Below are positions 1 to 6,594 of a DNA stretch of 21,460 nt, piece after piece. The notes beneath the pieces are model-generated. The model made no database searches, had not been told where the DNA came from, and was given only the letters and a program-made list of their open reading frames with translations. Source of the DNA: JBFWNZ01 sp050250795 (GTDB taxonomy: Bacteria; Pseudomonadota; Alphaproteobacteria; UBA8366). The first letter of the stretch is position 1; every line of letters begins with the position of its first letter. A program made the translations under genes and the position numbers. The DNA is taken from NCBI GenBank assembly GCA_050250795.1, contig JBFWNZ010000020.1, forward strand, positions 1 through 21,460, given 5' to 3'.

Positions 1-30
1 GACGACGTCATATTCCTCGGAGAAGTTCAT
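1..30 (-). CDS. Partial gene running off the left edge (N-terminus only)
   Basis: A minus-strand ATG at 28-30 opens a frame reading MNFSEEYDVV before the edge. An AGGA-like ribosome binding site lies a few bases upstream on the same strand. This opening resembles the N-termini of FAD-dependent oxidoreductases of the fumarate reductase/ketosteroid dehydrogenase type, where an acidic stretch and YDVV lead into a VVVGSG nucleotide-binding motif, but that motif lies outside the window. It is divergent from the Rid-family gene across about 210 bases. Only ten residues are visible, so both the gene and its family are tentative. Confidence 0.4.
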   Translation of the reverse strand, partial: MNFSEEYDVV

Positions 31-72
31 GGGCGTCCTGTCGCAGGAATGAGCGTTTCTTGTCGTCTGTCC

Positions 73-110
73 GCCGGCATACGGGGCAGGGCGCCCCGCC
101 GGATGCCGGC
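73..110. repeat. Nested inverted repeat in the divergent gap
   Basis: Perfect 8-bp outer arms GCCGGCAT (73-80) and ATGCCGGC (103-110) enclose inner arms GGGGC (83-87) and GCCCC (93-97). It could form a hairpin or cruciform between the left-edge gene and the Rid-family gene. No U-tract follows on either strand, so an intrinsic terminator is unlikely. The rest of 31-239 shows no recognisable operator, and no copy of the TYCCAWWWWTGGRA site found further right. Confidence 0.35.
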
Positions 111-239
111 ATGCCGTCACCATGCCACAGAATGCGGCGCGTCTCGACTCCGGCATGCGGCCGCCGCCGTCTTGTTGCCCGTCGCGGGCGGCCATGCGAG
201 CATCCGGGGCCCGCGAGACACAAGCCTGGGAAACGCCCG

Positions 240-629
240 ATGAAGCGTCAGCATTATTCCTCGCCCTATCAGAAATCGCGCTCCTACTCGCCCGCCGTCG
301 TGACCGAGGGGGGGCGCACCGTCTGGCTCGCCGGGCTGCTGGCGCCCGAGGACGAGAACGGCAAGTCGCTGGCCGGCGATTTCGACGCCCAGGTGCGCTG
401 CGTCTTCCGCAAGATGGCGAAGCAGCTTGAGACGGTCGGCGCGACCATGAACGACGTGGTCTCGATGACCTGCTTCATCACCGAGGTGCGCTACAACCTG
501 AACTTCGTGGAGCTGCGCAAGGAGTTCTTCAGCGAGGACTCCTATCCGGCCTCGACCCTGGTCACGGTCGCGGCGCTGAACCGGCCCGAGGCGATGGTCG
601 AGGTTCAGGCCGTCGCCGTGATGGCGTAG
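240..629 (+). CDS. Rid-family (YjgF/YER057c/UK114) protein lacking the catalytic arginine
   Basis: A 129-residue protein of normal size for the Rid family (small trimeric cytosolic proteins). The start at 240 removes a non-conserved extension that the open frame would allow further upstream; a GGGA ribosome-binding-like site precedes it. The C-terminal signature is recognisable: YPAST at residues 102-106 and MVEVQAVAVMA at the end. In RidA enzymes that hydrolyse 2-imino acids the corresponding stretch is PARS/PART, and its arginine (Arg105) binds the substrate carboxylate. Here that position is Ser105. Family knowledge says members without this arginine (the Rid4-7 groups) lack imine deaminase activity and often sit in catabolic operons. 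The gene converges on the molybdenum-hydroxylase gene with an 11-base gap. Family is confident; substrate unknown. Confidence 0.85.
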   Translation: MKRQHYSSPYQKSRSYSPAVVTEGGRTVWLAGLLAPEDENGKSLAGDFDAQVRCVFRKMAKQLETVGATMNDVVSMTCFITEVRYNLNFVELRKEFFSEDSYPASTLVTVAALNRPEAMVEVQAVAVMA

Positions 630-640
630 GGGAAAGGCCC

Positions 641-3013
641 TCAGCCGCCGTTGGCCGCACGGGCCGCCGCGATGGCGGCGCGGACGGCCAATGGCGTCGC
701 CGGCATATCGACGTGCCTGACGCCCAGCGGCCACAGCGCATCGACGATGGCGTTGACGACGGCAGCGGGGGCGGCGGTCGGTCCGGCCTCGCCGACCGAC
801 TTGGCGCCGGTCGGCGTGATGCGGCAGGGCACCTCCAGGATGCGGGTGCGCAGCGCGGGCAGGTCGTCGGCCCGCGCCATGCCGTAATCCATGAAGGAGC
901 CGGTGAGCAACTGACCGGATTCCCGGTCCAGCACCACGCCCTCCATCAGCGCCTGCCCGATACCCTGGACGACGCCGCCCGCAAGCTGCCCCTCGACCAC
1001 CATCGGGTTCATGGCGCGCCCGACATCCTGGGCCATCGCATAGCCCAGCAGCGAGACCACGCCCGTGTCCGGATCGACCTCGACCTCGGCGATGTGGCAG
1101 CCATTGGGAAATGTGGCGCCGGGCGGGTCGTAATGATGCTCCGCCTCAAGGCCCCGGTCGGCCGGTGCGCCTTGCTCGATCGCATGGCGGGCAACGTCCC
1201 AGAGGGAGACCCGGCGGTCGGTTCCGGCCACGCGATAGGCGGCGTCGGCGAATTCGATATCGGCGGGCGCGGCCTCCATCATGTCGGCGGCATGGGCACG
1301 TCCGGCCTCGATCAGGGCATCGGCGGCGAGGAACACGGCACTGCCGCCCACCGTCATCGAGCGCGAGGCGCCGGTGCCCATGCCCCAGGGCGCCTCGTCG
1401 GTGTCGCCCTGGATCAGCGCGACCTGTTCCATGCCGATGCCCAGCTTGTCGGCCAGAAGCTGGGCGAACACGGTCTCGTGCGACTGTCCGTTCGACATGG
1501 TGCCGATGCGCAGCGCAAGGCGGCCGTCCGGCGTGCAGGCGAGCTGCGCCTTTTCCGGGATGCCGGCGCCGCAGGCCTCCAGCAGGTTGGCGTAACCAAG
1601 CCCGCGCAGTTTGCCGCGCTGCGCGCTCTCGGCGCGCCGGGCCGGGAAGCCGGCGATGTCGGCGAGGCCCTGGGCGGCGTCCATGGCCGCGGGGAAGTCG
1701 CCGCTGTCATAGGTGACGCCGATGGCCGAGGTATAGGGCATCGCCGTGGGCGGGGCGAGGTTGCGGCGGCGCAGTTCCGCCGGGTCGATGCCCAGATCGC
1801 GCGCGGCGGTGTCGAACAGCCGTTCCAGCAGGAACACCGCTTCGGGCGCGCCCGCGCCGCGATAGGGGCAGGTCGGGACGGCGTTGGTGTGGACCCCGGC
1901 GATGTCGTAGTCCACGGCCGGGAAGTGATAGACGCTGGTGCCCATCGTCCGCCACATGATCGCCGCCGTGGCGCCGCGCGGGCCCAGATAGCCGCCCAGG
2001 CTGATCAGCGCGCGCACCCGCAGCGCCAGCACGCGGCCCTCGGCATCCAGCGCGAGTTCCGCGTCGCCGGCCTGGCCGCGGCCCTGATAGTCGCTGAGGA
2101 AGCCTTCGGAACGGCTGCCGATCCAGCGCACCGGCCGGCCCAGCCGCCGCGCCGCCCACAGCACGAGCGCCTGTTCGGGATAGAGGGGATTCTTGGCGCC
2201 GAAGCCGCCGCCGACGTCCCGGGCGATCACCCGGACCCGGTCCTCTGGCAGTCGGAAGATGTCGCGGGCGAGCGCCCGTCCGATGGGTTGCGGCTTGCCC
2301 GCCGCGGCATGCAGCGTAAAGCGCGCGGCGGCCGGGTCGTATTCGCCGACATAGCCCCGCGTCTCCATCGGGTTCTGGACCAGTTGCCCGATGGAGACCG
2401 ACATCCTGGCCACATGCGCGGCGCGGGCGAAGGCGGCGTCGGTCGAAGCGGCGTCGCCCATGGTGAAGCGGAAGCAGATATTGTCCGGCGCCTGGTCCCA
2501 GATGCGCGGCGCGTCCGGCTTCACCGCGTCGCGCGGGTCGAACACGGCGGGCAGGGGGGCATAGTCCACGGCGATGGCTTCGGCCGCATCCATCGCCTGG
2601 GCCTGGGTCTCGGCGATCACGGCCGCCACCGGCTGGCCGAGATAGCGCACCCGGCCTTGGGCGAGGATCGGCTGCGGCTGTGCGATGGCGGGATCGCCCT
2701 CCTTCGGCACCGGCGTCCCCTTGGGCAGCGGCGGTGCCCGTTCCCAGGGAATGCCGCCCAGCCCCTCGGCCAGGGCGTCATTGCCGGTAAGGATGTCGAG
2801 CACGCCCGGCAGGGCGCGCGCCGCGGCGGTGTCGATGCCGCGGATTTCGGCATGCGGATAGTCGGCGCGCAGCACGACGAGATGCGCTGCGCCCGGAATT
2901 GCGAGATCGGCGACATACTGTCCGCGCCCGGTCAGGAGGCGCGCATCCTCCAGCCGCCGGACCGGGCGGCCGACATAGCGGCCAGGGGCGGCGCCGTCGG
3001 TCGCGTCGGGCAT
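641..3013 (-). CDS. Xanthine dehydrogenase-family molybdopterin-binding large subunit (copy 1)
   Basis: A 790-residue molybdenum-hydroxylase large subunit (CoxL/XdhB type). The ATG at 3013 leads into MPDATDGAAPGRYVGRPVRR, then the usual RLEDARLLTGRGQYVAD opening; it sits 10 bases after pyrE and makes better sense than upstream starts inside pyrE. Molybdopterin-contact motifs are present: DVGGGFGAK near 266-274, YRGAGAPEA from 384, and the catalytic glutamate in SVGEAG near 742. The usual GQGHET loop reads NGQSHET near 509-514. The YRGAG motif, instead of the AYxCSFR of true aerobic CO dehydrogenase, places it among hydroxylases of N-heterocycles, aldehydes or similar compounds. It is the last gene of the pyrK-pyrD-pyrE unit. 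No FAD (CoxM) or [2Fe-2S] (CoxS) subunit gene is nearby. Family sure, substrate not. Confidence 0.9.
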   Translation of the reverse strand: MPDATDGAAPGRYVGRPVRRLEDARLLTGRGQYVADLAIPGAAHLVVLRADYPHAEIRGIDTAAARALPGVLDILTGNDALAEGLGGIPWERAPPLPKGTPVPKEGDPAIAQPQPILAQGRVRYLGQPVAAVIAETQAQAMDAAEAIAVDYAPLPAVFDPRDAVKPDAPRIWDQAPDNICFRFTMGDAASTDAAFARAAHVARMSVSIGQLVQNPMETRGYVGEYDPAAARFTLHAAAGKPQPIGRALARDIFRLPEDRVRVIARDVGGGFGAKNPLYPEQALVLWAARRLGRPVRWIGSRSEGFLSDYQGRGQAGDAELALDAEGRVLALRVRALISLGGYLGPRGATAAIMWRTMGTSVYHFPAVDYDIAGVHTNAVPTCPYRGAGAPEAVFLLERLFDTAARDLGIDPAELRRRNLAPPTAMPYTSAIGVTYDSGDFPAAMDAAQGLADIAGFPARRAESAQRGKLRGLGYANLLEACGAGIPEKAQLACTPDGRLALRIGTMSNGQSHETVFAQLLADKLGIGMEQVALIQGDTDEAPWGMGTGASRSMTVGGSAVFLAADALIEAGRAHAADMMEAAPADIEFADAAYRVAGTDRRVSLWDVARHAIEQGAPADRGLEAEHHYDPPGATFPNGCHIAEVEVDPDTGVVSLLGYAMAQDVGRAMNPMVVEGQLAGGVVQGIGQALMEGVVLDRESGQLLTGSFMDYGMARADDLPALRTRILEVPCRITPTGAKSVGEAGPTAAPAAVVNAIVDALWPLGVRHVDMPATPLAVRAAIAAARAANGG

Positions 3014-3023
3014 GGTGCCGGCC

Positions 3024-3725
3024 TCAGCCTTCGCCGGTTGAGGTGGCGCCGCCATGGGCGGCGGACCAGCCCTTCGGATCCTTGAAGTAGGATTCGACCT
3101 CGGCCATCGTTCCGGCGTCGAACTTGCCGCTGCCGCGTGCCACCGCCAGCACGTCCCACCAGGTGGCGAGCGCATGCATCTTCACGCCGGCATCGGCGAT
3201 GATCTTCGCCGCATCGGGGAAGATGTCGTAGAAGAACAGCACGAAGATATGATCGACCGTGGCGCCGGCATTGCGCAGGGCGTTGCAGAAATTCACCTTG
3301 CTGCGGCCGTCCGTCGTCATGTCCTCGACCAGCAGCGTGCGCTGGCCTTCGCGCAGATAGCCCTCGATCTGGGCATTGCGGCCGAAACCCTTGGGCTTCT
3401 TGCGGATATACTGCATCGGCAGCATCAGCCGGTCGGCCATCCAGGCCGCGAAGGGGATGCCTGCGGTCTCGCCGCCGGCCACTGCGTCGAACTGCTCGAA
3501 TCCGGCGTCGCGATGGACGGTGGCGACGCCGAAATCCATCAGCGTCTGGCGCACGCGCGGGAAGGAGATCAGCCGCCGGCAGTCCAGATAGACCGGGCTG
3601 GCCCAGCCGGATGTCAGGATGAAGGGCTTGGCGGCGTTGATATGCACCGCCTCGACCTCCAGCAGCATCTTCGCCGTCAGTTCGGCGATCACGCCCTTGT
3701 CCGCAAACGCCCCCGTCACCGCCAT
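3024..3725 (-). CDS. pyrE: Orotate phosphoribosyltransferase-like protein
   Basis: A 233-residue type I phosphoribosyltransferase. Orotate phosphoribosyltransferase joins orotate to PRPP to give OMP in the cytosol. The PRPP-binding loop is clear at about 131-143 (TLLVEDMTTDGRS), preceded by AVAGGETAGIPFAAW (81-95) and the YIRKKPKGFGR segment (107-117), all typical of PyrE and close to alphaproteobacterial versions as I remember them. The ATG at 3725 is chosen because AGGGAG lies about 8 bases upstream; the open frame continues further up without conserved sequence. It follows pyrD after 76 bases and precedes the molybdenum-hydroxylase gene by 10. Its placement in this unit, away from other biosynthetic pyr genes, suggests a paralogue used on orotate or a related base, but a housekeeping role cannot be excluded. 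Confidence 0.88.
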   Translation of the reverse strand: MAVTGAFADKGVIAELTAKMLLEVEAVHINAAKPFILTSGWASPVYLDCRRLISFPRVRQTLMDFGVATVHRDAGFEQFDAVAGGETAGIPFAAWMADRLMLPMQYIRKKPKGFGRNAQIEGYLREGQRTLLVEDMTTDGRSKVNFCNALRNAGATVDHIFVLFFYDIFPDAAKIIADAGVKMHALATWWDVLAVARGSGKFDAGTMAEVESYFKDPKGWSAAHGGATSTGEG

Positions 3726-3801
3726 CGCATCGCTCTCCCTGGATTGCCGTCGCCGGTAAAGTGCCGCGCCCCGTCGCGCGGTGCCAGTCAAATTCCGCCG
3801 G

Positions 3802-4746
3802 TCAGATTCCAGCAGCGGCTGCGATATAGGTGTCGGTCTCCATATCGTCCTGAACCGCGCCGGTCAGGTCGGCGATGCGCTGGATGCCCTTGCGCTCGCA
3901 CCAGGCCTTGAGGCCGTCGATGATCGAGACCATCGCGGTCGGGTTGCGGAACGAGGCATAGCCCACCTGCACCGCGCTGGCGCCGGCCAGCATGTATTCC
4001 ACCACGTCCTCGGCCTTGCAGATGCCGCCGCAGCCGATGACCGGAATGCTGACGGCCTTCGCCACCTGATAGACCATGCGCATGATGATCGGCTTCACGG
4101 CCGGTCCCGACATGCCGCCCAGCTTGTGGCCCAGCGAGGGGCGGAAGCTGTCGGTGTCGATCCGCATGGCGAGGATGGTGTTCGCGACCGTCAGCGCGTC
4201 GGCACCCGCCGCCTCGGCGGCGCGGGCGATGTTCACCACGTCGCCGGCATTGGGCGACAGCTTGGCCCAGATCGGCAGCTTGGTCGCGGCGCGTACGGCG
4301 CGGATGGTCTCGCCCGTGTGGTCGGCATGCAGGGCGAAGTTGCCGCCGTTCGGATCGCGCGTCGGGCAGGAGATGTTCAGCTCCAGCGCCTTCACCCCCG
4401 GCACGGACACTTCCTGCGCCATCGCGGCGAAGTCGTCGATTCGGGTGGAGGTGATGCTGACGACCAGCGGCGGGGTGTAGCGCAGATAGTCCGGCAGGAT
4501 GTCGGACAGGAAATAGCCGATGCCCTTACCCGGCAGGCCGATGCAGTTGATCATCCCGCACTCGACCTCGGCCACGCGCGGCGTCGGGTTGCCGTCGCGC
4601 AACTCGCGCGACACGGTCTTGCAGACCAGGGCACCCAGCCGGTTCAGGTCGAGCACCTGGCCCATCTCGGTGGAGAAGGTGCCCGAGGCGGGCATCACCG
4701 GATTGGCCATCGCGAAATCGCCGATCCGGACGGAAAGGTCTACCAT
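3802..4746 (-). CDS. pyrD: Dihydroorotate dehydrogenase-like protein, class 1B
   Basis: A 314-residue FMN TIM-barrel protein. Class 1B enzymes interconvert dihydroorotate and orotate and exchange electrons with NAD through a PyrK partner. Visible landmarks: active-site cysteine Cys127 in ELNISCP (122-128), KLSPN (162-166), GGMSGPAVKP (210-219) and the FMN-phosphate strand IPVIGCGGI (234-242). A cysteine base, not the serine of the quinone-linked class 2 enzyme, and the adjacent pyrK both support class 1B. The start overlaps the pyrK stop by 7 bases (ATGGTAG), implying coupled translation. Alphaproteobacteria generally make pyrimidines with class 2 PyrD, so a 1B pair next to molybdenum hydroxylases is unusual and may serve catabolism. 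Dihydropyrimidine dehydrogenase-like activity is an alternative. Confidence 0.88.
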   Translation of the reverse strand: MVDLSVRIGDFAMANPVMPASGTFSTEMGQVLDLNRLGALVCKTVSRELRDGNPTPRVAEVECGMINCIGLPGKGIGYFLSDILPDYLRYTPPLVVSITSTRIDDFAAMAQEVSVPGVKALELNISCPTRDPNGGNFALHADHTGETIRAVRAATKLPIWAKLSPNAGDVVNIARAAEAAGADALTVANTILAMRIDTDSFRPSLGHKLGGMSGPAVKPIIMRMVYQVAKAVSIPVIGCGGICKAEDVVEYMLAGASAVQVGYASFRNPTAMVSIIDGLKAWCERKGIQRIADLTGAVQDDMETDTYIAAAAGI

Positions 4747-5615
4747 CCCATTGCCTCCTGAATGTCGAAGACGGGGCCGTCGACGCAGACACGGCGCAGC
4801 GTCTTCGTGCCGTCGACCGTGAAGGTGCGAACGCAGACGTAGCAGGGGCCCAGGCCGCAGGCCATGATCTGCTCCATCGCCACCTGTCCGGGGATGCCAT
4901 GCTTCGCGCCCAGGCGCTGCATCAGCTTGAACAGGCGGTTCGAGCCGCAGGTGAAGAAGGCATCGGCGCGCCCTTCGGCGACCAGCCGTTCCAGGATCGC
5001 CTCGACATTGGCGATGTCGCTGGTTCCGTCGGTGTCGGTCACGGCGATCGCCTCGCCGACCTTGCCGAACAGATCGTCGGACATGACATAGGCCGGGCTG
5101 CGTGCGCTCAGGATCGCGGTCACGCCGATCCCGGCCTCGCCGGCCAGTTGCGAGATCGGCGCAAGCGTCGCCAAGCCGACGCCGCGGCCCAGAACGACGA
5201 TGTTCTTCCAGGCCGGGTCGAGGTGGAAGCCCACGCCCAGCGGCCCGACCATGTTGACATCATCGCCGGGCTTCAGCGTGGCAAGGCCGAAGGTGCCGCG
5301 GCCGACGCATTTGAACAGGAACTCGATACGGCCGGCCTTGCGGTCCACGACATAGACGCTCTGCGGCCGCCGCAGCCACAGATCGCCATCGTCGGGCGAG
5401 GGGCAGAGCAGGTTGAAGAACTGGCCCGGCCGCGCCGCCAGCGCCTTGGGCGAACCCTCGACGATCAAGTGCTTGTACTCGTCGTTGATCCAGTCGTTGG
5501 AGACGACCTTGGTCAGCGTTTCCTCGACCGGGATATGCGCCTCCGCCTCGTTGGTCTCGCTTTTGCCGACCACGAAGGGAGAGGAGGCGAAGGCATGATT
5601 GCGGCGGGTGGACAT
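4740..5615 (-). CDS. pyrK: PyrK-like FAD/[2Fe-2S] electron-transfer subunit
   Basis: A 291-residue protein of the PyrK/ferredoxin reductase family. It has an FAD-binding barrel with RRPQSVY (82-88), a nucleotide-binding domain starting at VVLGRGVGLATLAP (140-153), and a C-terminal [2Fe-2S] site with cysteines 253, 258, 261 and 277 (CX4CX2C, then RVCVDGPVF), as in PyrK. The ATG at 5615 has AGGAG 11 bases upstream and lies downstream of a candidate promoter; the frame is open further up but crosses that promoter. The first 30 or so residues look like an extra tail. Two departures from the usual pattern are visible: the glycine-rich GGGIG reads GRGVG, and RPxS is followed by VY instead of I. It overlaps pyrD by 7 bases and probably forms a complex with it. 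It could also serve other redox partners. Confidence 0.85.
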   Translation of the reverse strand: MSTRRNHAFASSPFVVGKSETNEAEAHIPVEETLTKVVSNDWINDEYKHLIVEGSPKALAARPGQFFNLLCPSPDDGDLWLRRPQSVYVVDRKAGRIEFLFKCVGRGTFGLATLKPGDDVNMVGPLGVGFHLDPAWKNIVVLGRGVGLATLAPISQLAGEAGIGVTAILSARSPAYVMSDDLFGKVGEAIAVTDTDGTSDIANVEAILERLVAEGRADAFFTCGSNRLFKLMQRLGAKHGIPGQVAMEQIMACGLGPCYVCVRTFTVDGTKTLRRVCVDGPVFDIQEAMGW

Positions 5616-5646
5616 GCGGGGCGTCGCTCCTGGCTTATGCCGTGTC

Positions 5647-5695
5647 AGTAGACGACGCGAGCGTTCCAAAATCAACACAATTCCCATTTTTGGAA
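5647..5695 (-). promoter_or_regulatory. Candidate promoter with upstream operator for pyrK-pyrD-pyrE-molybdenum hydroxylase 1
   Basis: Read on the minus strand, the 14-mer TTCCAAAAATGGGA (5695-5682) is followed after 6 bases by TTGATT (5675-5670) as a -35-like box, then 17 bases, then TCTACT (5652-5647) as a -10-like box. This predicts a leader of about 25 bases before the pyrK ATG. The site also forms a longer dyad: GTTCCAAAA at 5663-5671 mirrors TTTTGGAAC at 5688-5696. The same operator and geometry recur before the second molybdenum-hydroxylase gene. The XRE gene ends just upstream. Promoter boxes are each 4/6 matches, so the promoter is inferred; the operator repeat is seen directly. Confidence 0.6.
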
Positions 5696-5706
5696 CAAAC
5701 GAGGGA

Positions 5707-6594
5707 TCAGGCCTGTTCAAGCGCGGCCATCATTCGCGTCATCAATTCCGCCGCTTCGGGCCCTTTCAGCGCCCGGCGCCACATCTCCTGCGCGGTCTTC
5801 TCATGCAGGGTCAGCGCCTCGGGCGCGGAGGTCAGCATCGCGACTCCGACCCGCACATTCGGCTGCGCGCCCAGGCGAAAGGGACTGACGGTCAGCACCT
5901 TGCGGTCGGGCTGCCGGAAGATCTGGAAGCCGGTATGCGGCAGCGTGTCCGGCACGATGCCGATCTGCACGCCGATCGGCTCCTCGCGCATCAGGGCTGT
6001 GAAATGCGCGGCCTCGGCAAGCGCGAGGCGGCGGCGCTCGCGGCGCACCGGTTCGGGCAGGTCGCGCCGGCCGACCAGCCCGTTGCGCAGGAAGCCTTCC
6101 ATCTCGGCGGCCGCGATCAGGTTGACGACACCCGGCCGGCGGCGGCGATAGGCGGCCTTGCGCTGGGCGAGGATGGCCATGATCTCGCGCACATCGTCCA
6201 GTGCGCGGGTACGGTCGTCCGCGGCGTCGGGGATGTTCTCGGCCAGAACCTGCGCCAGGGTTGCATCGAAACTATCCGAGGCGAGCAGGTACGAGATCGG
6301 TCCCGCCAGCACGATGATGTGCTCGGCCGTCTCCTCGATCTGGCGCATCCGCTCGAAATAGCTGACGGCCGACGGCAGATATTCGACGCCCACGCCCAGC
6401 AGCGTCGGCACGGACACGCCCAGCAGCTCCGACAGCTTCTCCAGGGTCTCGATCTTGGCGACCTCGCCCTTCTCGAAACGGTAGAGGGCGGTGCGCGAGA
6501 TGCCGAGCCGCCGCGCGATCTCCTCCGCGCTGAGCCCCGATCCCAGGCGGAACGCCTTGAGCCGGTCGCCGATATCGTCGAACCGGATGGTCAC
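5707..6594 (-). CDS. XRE-family helix-turn-helix transcriptional regulator
   Basis: A 295-residue DNA-binding protein. An HTH_3/XRE domain spans about residues 9-65: SAEEIARRLGIS, then the recognition helix around SRTALYRFEKGE (33-44), then a LEKLSELLGV helix. The remaining 230 residues form a ligand-domain-sized region I do not recognise; no metallopeptidase HExxH motif is visible. The GTG start at 6594 overlaps the TGA of the upstream molybdenum-hydroxylase gene as GTGA, so translation is probably coupled; no in-frame ATG fits the domain start. It sits between two units that share the TYCCAWWWWTGGRA site, one before its own transcript and one just after its stop, which makes it the likely regulator of both and of itself. 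The effector is unknown. Confidence 0.85.
   Translation of the reverse strand: MTIRFDDIGDRLKAFRLGSGLSAEEIARRLGISRTALYRFEKGEVAKIETLEKLSELLGVSVPTLLGVGVEYLPSAVSYFERMRQIEETAEHIIVLAGPISYLLASDSFDATLAQVLAENIPDAADDRTRALDDVREIMAILAQRKAAYRRRRPGVVNLIAAAEMEGFLRNGLVGRRDLPEPVRRERRRLALAEAAHFTALMREEPIGVQIGIVPDTLPHTGFQIFRQPDRKVLTVSPFRLGAQPNVRVGVAMLTSAPEALTLHEKTAQEMWRRALKGPEAAELMTRMMAALEQA

Noticed and set aside
713..3085. Long plus-strand open frame (790 codons) opposite the first molybdenum-hydroxylase gene
   Set aside because: Antisense shadow in GC-rich DNA: rich in Arg, Gly, Asp and His, no family motif, while the minus strand carries a full conserved protein.
3024..5615. Ordinary housekeeping pyrimidine biosynthesis operon
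   Set aside because: Not excluded, but class 1B PyrD/PyrK in an alphaproteobacterium, no other pyr genes nearby and joint control with molybdenum hydroxylases make it the less likely reading.
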